Part shown: piece after piece, positions 1 to 10,924 of the stretch
How positions within the stretch are numbered: the stretch's first letter is position 1
Layout of the letters: each line of letters begins with the position of its first letter
NCBI RefSeq assembly: GCF_015645095.1
Contig: NZ_JADOTW010000007.1
Location: 62,001-126,000, forward strand
Reading direction: 5' to 3'
DNA from: Halomonas sp. 328
GTDB taxonomy: Bacteria > Pseudomonadota > Gammaproteobacteria > Pseudomonadales > Halomonadaceae
Length of the DNA: 64,000 bases
Position numbers and translations under genes: made by a program
The notes under the pieces: model-generated
The model's database searches: none
The model's input: only the letters and a program-made list of their open reading frames with translations
Told to the model about the DNA's origin: nothing

Positions 1-1
1 C

Positions 2-367
2 CGCGACCAGGGCGCCTATGTGCGTCCCACCATCTGGACCGGCCTGCCCGACGATGCCCGCTGCGTGCAGGAAGAGGTGTTCGGCCCGGTCTGCCATATC
101 GCCCCCTTCGATCGTGAGGAGGAGGTGGTCGAGCGGGTCAACGGTACCGCCTATGGCCTCGCCACGGCGCTGTGGACCCGCGACCTGGGCCGCGCCCATC
201 GCCTCTCCCGCCGGTTCCATGTGGGCATGGTGTGGGTCAATACCTGGTTCCTGCGCGACCTGCGCACCCCCTTCGGTGGCGCGCGTCTCTCCGGCCTGGG
301 CCGGGAGGGGGGCCGTCACTCCCTCGATTTCTATTCCGAACTGACCACCATCTGCGTCAACCCCTGA
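2..367 (+). CDS. 2-aminomuconate 6-semialdehyde dehydrogenase, C-terminal part (aldehyde dehydrogenase family)
   Basis: Only the last 121 or so residues are in the window; the reading frame is open from base 2 and the gene starts upstream. The fragment has the aldehyde dehydrogenase C-terminal signature EEVFGPV, followed by [13 protein letters not shown] and a terminal block with [14 protein letters not shown], all typical of the hydroxymuconate/aminomuconate semialdehyde dehydrogenase branch. The enzyme oxidises 2-aminomuconate semialdehyde to 2-aminomuconate with NAD. The catalytic Cys lies outside the window. The next gene starts 14 bases after the stop. The substrate is assigned from the 3-hydroxyanthranilate dioxygenase and ACMS decarboxylase genes in the same operon; a 2-hydroxymuconate semialdehyde substrate is the main alternative. 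Confidence 0.85.
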   Translation, partial: RDQGAYVRPTIWTGLPDDARCVQEEVFGPVCHIAPFDREEEVVERVNGTAYGLATALWTRDLGRAHRLSRRFHVGMVWVNTWFLRDLRTPFGGARLSGLGREGGRHSLDFYSELTTICVNP

Positions 368-381
368 GCGAGGAGATTCCC

Positions 382-1191
382 ATGCATACCGCCCTGATCG
401 AGGCCGCCGAGCGCCTTCGCCAGGCCCAGGCCTCGGGCCGGCCCTGCGCGCCGGTGCGCGAGCTGATCGCCCGCGCCCAGGCCGAGGAAGACGGCGACCG
501 GGTCGCCCTGGCCTACGCCGTCCAGCAGCACAATACCCGCCTGGCCGAGGCCCAGGGGCGCCGCCGGGTGGGCTTCAAGGTGGGGCTCACCTCCCGCGCC
601 GTGCAGCGCCAGCTGGGGGTCGACCAGCCGGACTTCGGCGTGCTCTTCGCCGATATGGCCGCGGGTGATGGCCAGCCCATCGCCGCGGAGGCCGTGTTGC
701 AGCCCAAGGTGGAGGCGGAGATCGCCCTGGTGCTGGGTCGGGACCTCGACCACGAGCGCCACACCCTGGCGGACCTGATCCGCGCCACCGACTTCGCCCT
801 GCCGGCCATCGAGGTGGTGGGTAGCCGCATCGCCGACTGGGATATCCGCCTCGAGGACACCATCGCCGACAACGCCTCCTCCGGCTGCTTCGTGCTGGGC
901 AGTCGCCCGGTCAGGCTCGAGGCCCTCGACCTGGTGCGCTGCGGCATGAAGATGACCCGCCGCGGCGAACCGGTCTCGGTGGGCGCCGGGGCCGCCTGTC
1001 TCGACAACCCCCTCAATGCCGCCGTCTGGCTGGCCGACACCATGGCCCGCTTCGACGAGCCGCTGCGGGCCGGCGACGTCCTGCTGACCGGTGCCCTGGG
1101 GCCCATGGTGGCCGCCGCGCCGGGGGATGTCTTCCAGGCCGACATTCAGGGGTTGGGCAGCGTGACCGCCGCCTTCGCCCAGTCACAGTGA
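382..1191 (+). CDS. 2-oxopent-4-enoate (2-keto-4-pentenoate) hydratase
   Basis: This 269-residue protein belongs to the fumarylacetoacetate-hydrolase-like hydratase/decarboxylase family. It hydrates 2-oxopent-4-enoate to 4-hydroxy-2-oxovalerate in the lower meta-cleavage pathway. The block [18 protein letters not shown] followed by [11 protein letters not shown] matches MhpD/DmpE hydratases rather than the decarboxylase paralogue encoded at 3175. Acidic metal-ligand positions occur in [12 protein letters not shown]. The ATG at 382 follows an AGGAGA ribosome site; an in-frame extension back to 172 lies inside the upstream gene and is not believed. Confidence 0.87.
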   Translation: MHTALIEAAERLRQAQASGRPCAPVRELIARAQAEEDGDRVALAYAVQQHNTRLAEAQGRRRVGFKVGLTSRAVQRQLGVDQPDFGVLFADMAAGDGQPIAAEAVLQPKVEAEIALVLGRDLDHERHTLADLIRATDFALPAIEVVGSRIADWDIRLEDTIADNASSGCFVLGSRPVRLEALDLVRCGMKMTRRGEPVSVGAGAACLDNPLNAAVWLADTMARFDEPLRAGDVLLTGALGPMVAAAPGDVFQADIQGLGSVTAAFAQSQ

Positions 1192-1202
1192 GGGGAGCGA
1201 CC

Positions 1203-2144
1203 ATGAGCAAGAAAGTCAAAGTGGCCATCATCGGTTCCGGCAACATCGGCACCGACCTGATGATCAAGATCCTGCGCCACGGCGAGTCCCTGGAGATGGG
1301 TGCCATGGTGGGCATCGACCCGGCCTCCGACGGCCTGGCCCGGGCCCGTCGTTTCGGTGTGCCCACCACCGCCGAGGGCATCGATGGCCTGCTGGCCATG
1401 GACAATATCGACGAGATCAAGATCGCCTTCGACGCCACCTCCGCCGGGGCCCACCAGCGCCACAACGCGCTGCTCCAGGCCCGCGGCATCAAGGTGGTCG
1501 ACCTGACCCCGGCGGCCATCGGCCCCTACGTGATCCCGCCCATCAACCTGGACGAGCACCTGGACGCCCCCAATATCAATATGGTCACCTGCGGTGGCCA
1601 GGCCACCATCCCCATGGTGGCGGCGGTTTCCCGGGTCACCCAGGTGCACTACGGCGAGATCGTGGCCTCCATTTCCAGCCAGTCCGCCGGCCCCGGCACC
1701 CGGGCCAATATCGATGAGTTCACCGAAACCACCTCCCAGGCCATCGAGACCTGCGGCGGGGCCGCCAAGGGCAAGGCGATCATCGTTCTCAACCCCGCCG
1801 AGCCGCCGCTGATCATGCGTGACAGCGTCTTCGTGCTCGCCGAGGAAGCCGACCGGGACGCCATCGAGGCCTCCATCGGCGCCATGGTCGAGGCGGTGCA
1901 GGCCTATGTGCCGGGCTATCGCCTCAAGCAGCGGGTGCAGTTCGAGTCGATTCCGGCCGAGCGCCCGGTCAACCTGCCGGGCCTGGGCCCGACCCACGGC
2001 CTCAAGGTCTCCATCTTCCTGGAGGTGGAGGGCGCCGCCCACTACCTGCCCGCCTATGCCGGCAACCTGGACATCATGACCTCTGCCGCCAAGGCCTGTG
2101 CCGAGCGCCTCGCCGAAACCTGCCTGCTGGCCGCCACCGTCTGA
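1203..2144 (+). CDS. mhpF: Acetaldehyde dehydrogenase (acylating)
   Basis: This 313-residue protein converts acetaldehyde, NAD and CoA to acetyl-CoA. It starts with a nucleotide-binding loop ([14 protein letters not shown]) and contains the family block [14 protein letters not shown], whose Cys is the acyl-binding nucleophile. The length is normal for the family (about 310). It normally forms a channelling complex with the aldolase encoded immediately downstream, and the two genes are only 11 bases apart. The ATG at 1203 follows GAGGGGAGCG. It is the second-to-last step of the meta-cleavage route in this operon. Confidence 0.93.
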   Translation: MSKKVKVAIIGSGNIGTDLMIKILRHGESLEMGAMVGIDPASDGLARARRFGVPTTAEGIDGLLAMDNIDEIKIAFDATSAGAHQRHNALLQARGIKVVDLTPAAIGPYVIPPINLDEHLDAPNINMVTCGGQATIPMVAAVSRVTQVHYGEIVASISSQSAGPGTRANIDEFTETTSQAIETCGGAAKGKAIIVLNPAEPPLIMRDSVFVLAEEADRDAIEASIGAMVEAVQAYVPGYRLKQRVQFESIPAERPVNLPGLGPTHGLKVSIFLEVEGAAHYLPAYAGNLDIMTSAAKACAERLAETCLLAATV

Positions 2145-2155
2145 GGAGACCCGCC

Positions 2156-3178
2156 ATGAGCAGAAAACTCTATATCTCCGACGTCACCCTGCGCGATGGC
2201 AGCCATGCGGTACGCCATCAGTACGGCCTCGAGGAGGCCAAGCGCATCGCTCGCGCCCTCGACGCCGCCCGGGTCGACTCCATCGAGGTGGCTCACGGCG
2301 ACGGCCTGCAGGGCTCGAGCTTCAACTACGGTTTTGGCGCCCACAGCGATGTGGAGTGGATCGCCGCGGTGGCCGAGGTGGTGGAACACGCCATGATCAC
2401 CACCCTGCTGTTGCCGGGCATCGCCACCGTCCATGACCTGGACGCCGCTTTTGCTGCCGGCGCTCGGGGGGCGCGCATCGCCACCCACTGCACCGAGGCG
2501 GATGTCTCCCGCCAGCATATCGAGCATGCCCGCAAGCTCGGCATGGACACCGTGGGCTTTTTGATGATGAGCCATAGGCAGACGCCCCGGGGCCTGGCCG
2601 AGCAGGGCAAGCTGATGGAGTCCTACGGGGCCCAGACCATCTATGTGGTGGATTCCGGTGGCGCCCTGACCATGGACGGGGTGCGCGAGCGCTTCCGGGC
2701 CATGAAGGACATCCTCGATCCGGCCACCCAGCTGGGCATTCATGCCCACCACAACCTGAGCCTCGGCGTGGCCAACTCCATCGTCGCGGTGGAGGAGGGG
2801 TGCGATCGGGTCGACGCCAGCCTGGCCGGCATGGGCGCCGGCGCGGGTAACGCGCCCCTGGAGGTGTTCATCGCCGCCGCCGAGCGCCTGGGATGGGATC
2901 ACGGCACCGACCTCTACACCCTGATGGATGCCGCCGACGATATCGTGCGGCCGCTGCAGGACCGTCCGGTGCGGGTCGACCGGGAGACCCTGGCGCTGGG
3001 CTATGCCGGCGTCTACTCCAGCTTCCTGCGCCATGCCGAGGCCGCCGCCGAGCGTTATGGCCTCAAGACCGTGGACATCCTGGTGGAGCTGGGCCATCGC
3101 AAGATGGTGGGTGGCCAGGAAGACATGATCGTCGACGTGGCCCTGGACCTGTTGGCCCAACAAGGAGAGCGCGCATGA
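2156..3178 (+). CDS. mhpE: 4-hydroxy-2-oxovalerate aldolase
   Basis: This 340-residue DmpG/BphI-type aldolase splits 4-hydroxy-2-oxovalerate into pyruvate and acetaldehyde. The HMG-CoA-lyase-like TIM barrel opens with [17 protein letters not shown], which holds the Arg-Asp pair of the active site, and carries the metal-binding [15 protein letters not shown] at about residue 198-212. The C-terminal segment ([20 protein letters not shown]) is the domain that contacts the acylating dehydrogenase. Its stop codon overlaps the next start (ATGA at 3175), which indicates translational coupling. Confidence 0.94.
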   Translation: MSRKLYISDVTLRDGSHAVRHQYGLEEAKRIARALDAARVDSIEVAHGDGLQGSSFNYGFGAHSDVEWIAAVAEVVEHAMITTLLLPGIATVHDLDAAFAAGARGARIATHCTEADVSRQHIEHARKLGMDTVGFLMMSHRQTPRGLAEQGKLMESYGAQTIYVVDSGGALTMDGVRERFRAMKDILDPATQLGIHAHHNLSLGVANSIVAVEEGCDRVDASLAGMGAGAGNAPLEVFIAAAERLGWDHGTDLYTLMDAADDIVRPLQDRPVRVDRETLALGYAGVYSSFLRHAEAAAERYGLKTVDILVELGHRKMVGGQEDMIVDVALDLLAQQGERA

Positions 3179-3942
3179 GCATCGAGATTTCCGCTATCGC
3201 CGAGGCGCTGGATCAGGCGGCCCGCCGTGCCGAGCCCCTGGCCCAGTTCAGCACCCACACGCCCTTCAGCCTGGACCAGGCCTACGCGATCCAGCGCGCC
3301 TCCATGCAGCGCCGCCATGACGACGGCGAGCGCAGCATCGGCATCAAGCTGGGCTTCACCAGCCGTGCCAAGATGCAGCAGATGGGCGTCGACAGCCTGA
3401 TCTGGGGCTGGCTCACCGACGCCATGCTGGAGGAGGACGGTGGCGAGGTGGCGCTGTCGCGCTATATCCACCCCCGCGCCGAGCCGGAGGTGTGCTTCCT
3501 GGTGGGACGCACCATCGACCGGCCCCTGACCCTGCTGGAGGCGGCCGACTATATCGAGGCGGTAGCCCCGGCCATCGAGATCATCGATTCCCGCTACGAG
3601 GCCTTCAAGTTCAGCCTCGAGGACGTGGTGGCCGACAACTGCTCCTCCTCCGGCCTGGTGGTGGGGCCCTGGTCCCGGGACCTTGCGGGGCTCGACAACG
3701 CCGGGGTGCTGGTGCGCCTGGACGGCCAACTGGTACAGGCCGGCTCTACCGCGGCGATTCTCGGTAACCCCCTGCGCAGCCTGGTCGAAGCCGCCAAGCT
3801 GGTCAGCGAAGCGGGCCTCAGCCTGCCCGCCGGCAGCCTGATCATGGCCGGCGCCGCCACCGCCGCCGAGGCGTTGCGCCCCGGTGTCCACGTCAGCGTG
3901 GAAGTGGCCGGCTTCGGCGCATCCGCCTTCACCTGCGTCTGA
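3175..3942 (+). CDS. dmpH: 2-oxo-3-hexenedioate (4-oxalocrotonate) decarboxylase
   Basis: This 255-residue protein is in the same superfamily as the hydratase at 382 but has the decarboxylase-type block [19 protein letters not shown] plus [11 protein letters not shown]. It decarboxylates 2-oxohex-3-enedioate to 2-oxopent-4-enoate, the hydratase substrate, and the two proteins normally form a complex. I chose the ATG at 3175 because it overlaps the aldolase stop and follows AAGGAGAGCGC; the longer open frame from 2893 is inside the aldolase gene. Hydratase and decarboxylase paralogues are sometimes confused, but the pair here fits one of each. Confidence 0.88.
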   Translation: MSIEISAIAEALDQAARRAEPLAQFSTHTPFSLDQAYAIQRASMQRRHDDGERSIGIKLGFTSRAKMQQMGVDSLIWGWLTDAMLEEDGGEVALSRYIHPRAEPEVCFLVGRTIDRPLTLLEAADYIEAVAPAIEIIDSRYEAFKFSLEDVVADNCSSSGLVVGPWSRDLAGLDNAGVLVRLDGQLVQAGSTAAILGNPLRSLVEAAKLVSEAGLSLPAGSLIMAGAATAAEALRPGVHVSVEVAGFGASAFTCV

Positions 3943-3963
3943 TTACCCCACGAGGAGCCTGTC

Positions 3964-5950
<1,987 letters not shown>

Positions 5951-5996
5951 GGCGGCATCGGGACCCTGCCCGAAGACGAGGGGACACCCGCGCCTA

Positions 5997-6021
5997 CAGG
6001 TATTCCATATTAAAATACCAG
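5997..6021. promoter_or_regulatory. Imperfect inverted repeat in front of TRAP system A
   Basis: CAGGTATT and AATACCAG flank a 9-base AT-rich spacer, with one mismatch in the arms. The following 40 bases are unusually AT-rich for this genome (TTAATTTATTTTTAGATTAT), as expected for a promoter. The stretch lies between the 3-hydroxyanthranilate operon and TRAP system A, so A can probably be transcribed separately. I cannot name the regulator. Confidence 0.4.
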
Positions 6022-6136
6022 GGGCCGATTAATTTATTTTTAGATTATATCCGCGCTGGCTAGACTCCCGAGACAGGGGGAATCCCGCCCGGATCGGGCC
6101 CTGGAGACGTCACCACCACGAGGTCGAGATACCATC

Positions 6137-7123
6137 ATGAACAATATCAACAAGATCGCATCGACAACCCTCGCCATTGGCCTGGCCATGGCGTCCTGGA
6201 ACGTTCAGGCACGGGATTTCCGCCTGGGCATGATCACGCCGCCTTCCCACCTCTGGACCCAGGCCGCCGAGGCCTTCGCCGAGGACCTGGCCGAGCGCTC
6301 CGGCGGGGAGCACAGCGTCAGCGTCTTCCCCTCCCAGCAGTTGGGTAACGAGGCACAGATGGTGCAGCAGATGCAGGCCGGCTCCCTGGACATGGCCTTC
6401 CTGACCATCGCCGAGATCTCTAATCGTATCGATGACTTCGGCGCCCTCTATGCCCCCTACCTGGTGGATGACGTGGAACATGCCGCCCGCCTGCTGCGCT
6501 CCGACGTGGCCGGTGAGCTGCTCGAGCTGATGCCGGCCGAGATCGGCCTGGTGGGGGTCGGTTACGGCATGTCGGGGATGCGCCAGATCCTCAGCCGGGG
6601 GGCCATCGGGTCGCCCGATGACCTGCGCGGCCAGCGCCTGCGCATCACTCCCTTCGAGCCGATTCGCGACTTCTATCTGGCTGCCGGTACCGCGCCCACC
6701 CCGCTGCCGCTGCCGGACGTCTATGATGCCCTGGCCAATGGCCAGGTGGACGCCATCGACATGGATTTCGAAGCGATCGAGGCGCTCAAGTTCTACGACC
6801 AGGCCGAACACCTGCTGATCTCCAACCACATGATGTTCCCGATGGTGGGCGTGGTCTCGGGACGGGTCTGGCGCGAGCTCTCCGCCGAGGACCGTGAGCT
6901 GATCATCACCACCATGAACACTCACCTGGATGGCGTCATCGAGAGCGTCCTGGAGCGGGAGCCGGCCCAGGAGGCCACCCTGCGTGGCCTGGATATCACC
7001 ATCACCGAGGCCGATGAGACGTTCTTCCGGGGGGCCGTCGAGGCATGGGAGGCGACCTGGCGCGAGCGAGCACCGGCACTGACCACGCTGCGTGAGGCGG
7101 CGGCGGTGCTCCGGGTCGAGTAA
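6137..7123 (+). CDS. TRAP transporter substrate-binding protein, DctP family (system A)
   Basis: This 328-residue periplasmic binding protein has a signal peptide ending near residue 25 (NVQA, then RDFRLGMITP). DctP hallmarks are present: QQLGNEAQMVQQMQAGSLDMAF, the Arg-containing LRGQRLRITPFEPIRDF that binds substrate carboxylates, and VYDALANGQVDAIDMDF. It delivers a carboxylate ligand to the DctQM permease at 7168-8972. It is clearly paralogous to the binding proteins at 25844 and 28743, which share most blocks. Its position after the 3-hydroxyanthranilate operon suggests an aromatic or amino-aromatic carboxylate, but no residue proves the ligand. Confidence 0.93.
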   Translation: MNNINKIASTTLAIGLAMASWNVQARDFRLGMITPPSHLWTQAAEAFAEDLAERSGGEHSVSVFPSQQLGNEAQMVQQMQAGSLDMAFLTIAEISNRIDDFGALYAPYLVDDVEHAARLLRSDVAGELLELMPAEIGLVGVGYGMSGMRQILSRGAIGSPDDLRGQRLRITPFEPIRDFYLAAGTAPTPLPLPDVYDALANGQVDAIDMDFEAIEALKFYDQAEHLLISNHMMFPMVGVVSGRVWRELSAEDRELIITTMNTHLDGVIESVLEREPAQEATLRGLDITITEADETFFRGAVEAWEATWRERAPALTTLREAAAVLRVE

Positions 7124-7137
7124 TGCATCATCCAATG

Positions 7138-7155
7138 CCCCGGGGTCGCCCGGGG
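7138..7155 (+). terminator. Hairpin between dctP and dctQ of TRAP system A
   Basis: CCCCGGG and CCCGGGG pair perfectly around GTCG. There is no T-run, so this looks like an attenuator or mRNA-stabilising hairpin that would raise binding-protein expression over permease, not a full terminator. It also argues against starting the small permease gene at 7123, because the hairpin would then be inside the coding region. Confidence 0.5.
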
Positions 7156-7167
7156 TTGGGGCTCCCT

Positions 7168-7716
7168 ATGCTTAAGCAACTCTCTCAAGGGCTGGTCCGT
7201 ATCGAGTCGATGGCCGCGGCCCTGCTGGCGGCGGCGGTCACCGCCCTGATCCTGCTCAATATCGTCACCCGGGCCCTGGGCAGTCCGCTCTACTGGGTCA
7301 ATGAACTGGCGATTCACGCCATGGTCTGGATGACCTTCCTGACCACTTCGGTGGTGCTGAAACGCCGTGAGGGGATCGCCGTGACCCTGCTGGTCGAGGC
7401 GTTGCCTGCCCGTGGGCAGGGGCTCTCCCGCCTGGTGGTGGATGCTGTGGTACTCTTCTTCGCTGGCCTGCTGCTGTGGCTCTGCTGGCGCTGGTACGAC
7501 CCCATGACCCTCTGGGCCACGGGCTTCGATATCGCCGCCTTCCAGAGAGAGACCTTCAACTTCGTCTACTCCGAGCGCACCAGCACCCTGGGGCTGCCCA
7601 AGTTCTGGTCCTGGCTCTGTCTGCCGGTCTTCTCGGCGTCTCTGGGGCTGCATGGCCTGGTCAACCTGATCGATAGCCTCAAGGGCCTCGCGGCCGGGCA
7701 AAGGAGACTGGCATGA
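7168..7716 (+). CDS. TRAP transporter small permease, DctQ family (system A)
   Basis: This 182-residue membrane protein has four predicted transmembrane segments and the DctQ pattern: a first helix ending LLNIVTRALGSPLYWVNELAIHAMVWMTF (split here as LLNIVTRALG and YWVNELAIHAMVWMTF) and a conserved WRWYDPM loop. I chose 7168 over the upstream in-frame ATG at 7123 because MLKQLSQGLVRIESMAA aligns with the start of the paralogue at 26838, and because a GC hairpin lies between the two candidate starts. It overlaps the large permease gene by four bases. Confidence 0.85.
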   Translation: MLKQLSQGLVRIESMAAALLAAAVTALILLNIVTRALGSPLYWVNELAIHAMVWMTFLTTSVVLKRREGIAVTLLVEALPARGQGLSRLVVDAVVLFFAGLLLWLCWRWYDPMTLWATGFDIAAFQRETFNFVYSERTSTLGLPKFWSWLCLPVFSASLGLHGLVNLIDSLKGLAAGQRRLA

Positions 7717-8972
7717 CTCTCGCCGTATTCGCACTCTTGCTGCTGGGGGCGGTACCCATCGCCCTGGTGCTGGCCCTCTCCGCGGCCTGGTATATCGTCG
7801 ATTCCGGCAACACCCTGCTGTTCGCCTCCTACCCCCAGCAGCTGTTCGGGGCCATTGAGCACTACGGCCTGCTGGCGATTCCGCTCTTCATGCTGGCCGG
7901 GGAGCTGATGAACGAGGGGGGCCTGACCCGCCGGCTGATCGACCTGGCGCGGATCCTGGTGGGCGGCTTCCGCGGCGGCCTGGTCTATATCAACCTGGTG
8001 GCCAACATGATGATGGCGGCCATCGTCGGCTCGGCGGCCTCGCAGATCGCCATCATGTCCCGGGCCATGGTGCCGGCCATGGAGCAGGAGGGCTACGACA
8101 AGCCCTTCGCGGCGGCGGTCACCGCGGCCGGTGGCCTGATGTCGCCGATCATCCCGCCGTCGATGCTCTTCGTGCTGTTCGGGGTGATCGCCCAGGTGCC
8201 CATCGCCGACATGTTCATCGCCGGTATCCTGCCGGGGCTCTTGATGGGCGGGCTCTTCTTTATCGCCATCACCGCGATCGGCCTGGTGCAGCAGTATCCC
8301 AGGGGCGACTGGCCGAGCCGTGCCCAGGCGCGCCATTACCTGTGGATGGGGCTGCCGGCGGTATCGATTCCGTTGATCATCATCGGCGGCATCCTCTCGG
8401 GGCTGGCCACCCCCACCGAATCGGCGGCACTCGCCTCCCTGGCGGCGCTGCTGATCGGCCGCTACGTCTACCGGGACCTGAGCTTCGATCGTCTGCCGCG
8501 GATCCTCGAGCGCACCGCCATCAACGCGGGACTCGTGATCATGCTGATCGCCGCCGCCGGGGTCTTCGGCTGGGTGATTATCTACGAGCAGCTGCCGCAG
8601 ATGGCCGCCGCCTGGATCGCCGCCCTGACCACCGATCCCTTCCTCTTCCTGCTGCTGGTGATCGGCGTGCTGCTGCTGGTGGGGATGATCGTCGACGGCA
8701 TCGCCGCCCTGATCCTGGTGGTGCCGATCCTGCTGCCCATCGCCACCCAGCAGTTCGACATCACCCCCTACCAGTTCGGCGTGGTGGTCTCCCTGACCCT
8801 GGTGCTGGGGCTGCTGACGCCGCCGGTGGGGGCGGGGCTCTTCATCGCCTCGTCGATGACCGGGGTGCCGCCGCTGCGGATCTTCCGGGCCCTGCTGCCC
8901 TTCCTGCTGATGAGCCTGATCGCCCTGGTGCTGCTGGCCTGGCAGCCCTGGCTGACCCTGGCACTCCTGTAA
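7713..8972 (+). CDS. TRAP transporter large permease, DctM family (system A)
   Basis: This 419-residue, 12-helix-type membrane protein forms the Na+-coupled translocation pathway with DctQ. Family blocks include LLAIPLFMLAGELMNEGG, IVGSAASQIAIMSRAMVPAM and SPIIPPSMLFVLFG. The start overlaps the dctQ stop (ATGA). It is very similar to the DctM at 27401, with long nearly identical DNA stretches in the C-terminal half, while the matching DctP and DctQ proteins have diverged more. Confidence 0.94.
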   Translation: MTLAVFALLLLGAVPIALVLALSAAWYIVDSGNTLLFASYPQQLFGAIEHYGLLAIPLFMLAGELMNEGGLTRRLIDLARILVGGFRGGLVYINLVANMMMAAIVGSAASQIAIMSRAMVPAMEQEGYDKPFAAAVTAAGGLMSPIIPPSMLFVLFGVIAQVPIADMFIAGILPGLLMGGLFFIAITAIGLVQQYPRGDWPSRAQARHYLWMGLPAVSIPLIIIGGILSGLATPTESAALASLAALLIGRYVYRDLSFDRLPRILERTAINAGLVIMLIAAAGVFGWVIIYEQLPQMAAAWIAALTTDPFLFLLLVIGVLLLVGMIVDGIAALILVVPILLPIATQQFDITPYQFGVVVSLTLVLGLLTPPVGAGLFIASSMTGVPPLRIFRALLPFLLMSLIALVLLAWQPWLTLALL

Positions 8973-9000
8973 CCCCGCGTGACTCCCCGAAGACGAGGCG

Positions 9001-9020
9001 CTTGTGCAGTAATGCACAAG
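9001..9020. promoter_or_regulatory. Perfect palindrome, predicted LysR-type operator for TRAP system B
   Basis: CTTGTGCA and TGCACAAG are perfect 8-base arms around GTAA. The core TTGTGCA-N4-TGCACAA occurs again at 43940-43957 in front of the lysR-mmsA pair. At both places the palindrome centre lies 53.5 bases before a TACACT -10 box. With a transcription start about 7 bases past the -10, the centre falls near -65, the classic recognition-site position for LysR-type regulators. Confidence 0.75.
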
Positions 9021-9039
9021 CGCCTTGTGCTATTGCGTG

Positions 9040-9069
9040 TTGTTCGCCAACGATCCCCCTGACTACACT
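9040..9069 (+). promoter_or_regulatory. Predicted sigma-70 promoter of TRAP system B
   Basis: A TTGTTC -35 box (9040-9045) and a TACACT -10 box (9064-9069) are 18 bases apart. The 15 bases CCCCTGACTACACTC ending at 9070 are identical to those at the mmsA promoter (43994-44008). The leader to the dctP start at 9231 is about 155 bases. Confidence 0.65.
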
Positions 9070-9230
9070 CGATGAGGCCGTATTGGCTTTACCTAATGGT
9101 CAGGCCGATCGGCGAATAACGACAAGAATTCCGGGTTGGCCTGGCGATGGCGCCGGTTGCCCAGGCGGGCGGGAGTCTGTCTAGGCGTGCATCTGGGCAC
9201 GGGCTGACCGATCACAAGGAGCACGCAGCA

Positions 9231-10334
9231 ATGACAAGACGAGTGAGCTTCGCGGTATCCAGCCTGGTCGCCGGCATCGCCCTGGCGGGCCTTTCCAGCA
9301 CTGCCCAGGCCCAGCAGCAGTGGACCATGACCACCACCTGGCCGGACAGCCTGGCGCTGATCGAGATGGACCGTCACTGGGCGGAACTGGCCAACCTCTT
9401 GACCGGCGACGAGCTGCAGATCGAGTTTCACGCCGGCGGCACCCTGATGCCCGGCACCGAGGTGTTCGATGCCACCGAGAGCGGCAGCATCGAGGCCGCC
9501 GGCGACTGGCCCGGCTACTGGGCCGGGCGCAACTCCGCCTTCTCGCCCCTGGGCACCACCACCAGCCTGTTCAATGCCGTGGATTACCTGAACTGGATCC
9601 TGGAGTGGGGCGGCTTCGACCTCTACCAGGAGATCTACGGCGAGTACGACCTGGTCTACCTGCCCTACGGCATCACCAACAACGAATCGGGCTTCATGGG
9701 ACGCACCCCCATCGAGAGCCTGGCCGACCTGGACGGCAAGCGGCTGCGTCTCTCCGGTCGCGACCAGGGCCGGGTGCTGGAGCAGTTGGGCGGTTCCCAG
9801 GTGACCCTCTCCGGCGGCGAGATCTACCAGGCCGTGGAGCGGGGCGTGGTGGATGGTGCCGAGTTCTCCACCCCGGGGGTCGATTTCGGTGCCGGCTTCG
9901 CCGAGGTGGTGGACTACTGGGCGGTGCCTGGCTGGCACCAGAGCGCCAGCGTCTTCGGGGTGATGATCAACCGCGACGCCTGGGACGCCCTCTCCGAGGA
10001 GACCCAGCAGAAGCTGCGCATCGCCGCCGAGGCCACCATGGCCTGGTCCCTGGCCTGGTCCGAGCGGGGCTCCACCGAGGGCACCGAGGCCTTTATCGAC
10101 GCCGGGGTGCAGATCTCCCAATTCTCCGATGAGGACCTGGCACGTATCCAGGAGATCACCAACGCGGTGATCCTGCAGGGCGCCTGCGAGAACCCCACGC
10201 ATGCCCGGGTCTACCACTCCATGGTCAGTTACCTGGAGCACTACGCCAGCTGGCGCGATATTTCCGCGCCCTTCAACATGAGCCGAAGCAACGACAACCT
10301 GCCTTCTTTGGAGGAGCTCGAGGCCTGCCTCTAG
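9231..10334 (+). CDS. TRAP transporter substrate-binding protein, DctP family (system B)
   Basis: This 367-residue binding protein has a signal peptide ending near residue 27 (SSTAQA). It belongs to a different DctP subgroup from systems A and C: TMTTTWPDSLALIEMDRHW, the ligand Arg in LDGKRLRLSGRDQ, and VERGVVDGAEFSTPGVD resemble the TakP/2-oxo-acid-type branch. I chose the ATG at 9231 after CAAGGAGCACGCAGCA. The system is followed by a 3-hydroxyisobutyrate-dehydrogenase-like gene and has the same operator and promoter as mmsA. I infer a small 3-hydroxy acid such as 3-hydroxypropionate or 3-hydroxyisobutyrate as ligand. Confidence 0.9.
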   Translation: MTRRVSFAVSSLVAGIALAGLSSTAQAQQQWTMTTTWPDSLALIEMDRHWAELANLLTGDELQIEFHAGGTLMPGTEVFDATESGSIEAAGDWPGYWAGRNSAFSPLGTTTSLFNAVDYLNWILEWGGFDLYQEIYGEYDLVYLPYGITNNESGFMGRTPIESLADLDGKRLRLSGRDQGRVLEQLGGSQVTLSGGEIYQAVERGVVDGAEFSTPGVDFGAGFAEVVDYWAVPGWHQSASVFGVMINRDAWDALSEETQQKLRIAAEATMAWSLAWSERGSTEGTEAFIDAGVQISQFSDEDLARIQEITNAVILQGACENPTHARVYHSMVSYLEHYASWRDISAPFNMSRSNDNLPSLEELEACL

Positions 10335-10360
10335 GCGCCTGCTTGCGCTCAGCCCCATAA

Positions 10361-10381
10361 GGCCCGCCCCTCGGGCGGGCC
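10361..10381 (+). terminator. GC hairpin between dctP and dctQ of TRAP system B
   Basis: GGCCCGCCC and GGGCGGGCC pair around CTC in the 86-base gap between binding protein and small permease. There is no real T-run after it, so it is more likely an attenuator or mRNA 3'-end stabiliser that favours binding-protein synthesis than a full stop. Confidence 0.6.
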
Positions 10382-10420
10382 CTTCCCCGCCGCGCTTTGT
10401 CTTGCCTAGAGGAGATCGTG

Positions 10421-10924
10421 ATGGAGGCCATTGCCAAGGTCATTGATCTGATCAATGAGTGGTTCGGTCGTCTGCTGGCACCGCTGATCGCGGTGATCGC
10501 CCTGGTGGTGCTCTACGACATCGGGCTGCGCTTCTTCAGCGGTCGTCCCAGCGACTGGGCCTTCGATATCACCAAGATGCTGTTCGGCGCCCACTTCATG
10601 CTGCTGGCGGCCTATGGGCTGCGTCACCACGCCCATGTGGAGGTGGACGTGATCAAGCGTCTGCTGTCACGGCGCAAGCAGGCGGTACTGGAGATCCTCG
10701 GCTACCTGATCTTCTTCGTGCCCTTTATCTACCTGCTGCTCAGCTATGGCTGGAGCTTCTTCATGCGCTCCTTCAGCCGCGGCGAGACCACCTACGGCAT
10801 GGTGGCGATCCCGGTCTATCCGGTGAAGGCGGTGATCGTGATCGCCGCGGTGGCCATCCTCCTGCAGGCCATCGCCGTGGTGATCCGCGCCATCCTCGAG
10901 CTGCGCCGGGAGGAGATGCCATGA
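10421..10924 (+). CDS. TRAP transporter small permease, DctQ family (system B)
   Basis: This 167-residue membrane protein has four predicted helices and the DctQ core VLYDIGLRFFSGRPSDWAFDI, then HFMLLAAYGLRHHAHVEVDVI. The ATG at 10421 has an AGAGGAGAT ribosome site at good spacing; an in-frame start at 10397 has none. It overlaps the large permease gene by four bases. Confidence 0.9.
   Translation: MEAIAKVIDLINEWFGRLLAPLIAVIALVVLYDIGLRFFSGRPSDWAFDITKMLFGAHFMLLAAYGLRHHAHVEVDVIKRLLSRRKQAVLEILGYLIFFVPFIYLLLSYGWSFFMRSFSRGETTYGMVAIPVYPVKAVIVIAAVAILLQAIAVVIRAILELRREEMP

Noticed and set aside
172-381. Longer N-terminus for the hydratase (open frame from 172)
   Set aside because: It overlaps the aldehyde dehydrogenase in another frame, and a good ribosome site precedes the ATG at 382.
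7566-9017. 483-codon open frame on the - strand opposite TRAP A dctM
   Set aside because: Gln/His/Asp-rich antisense shadow without a plausible start or domain.
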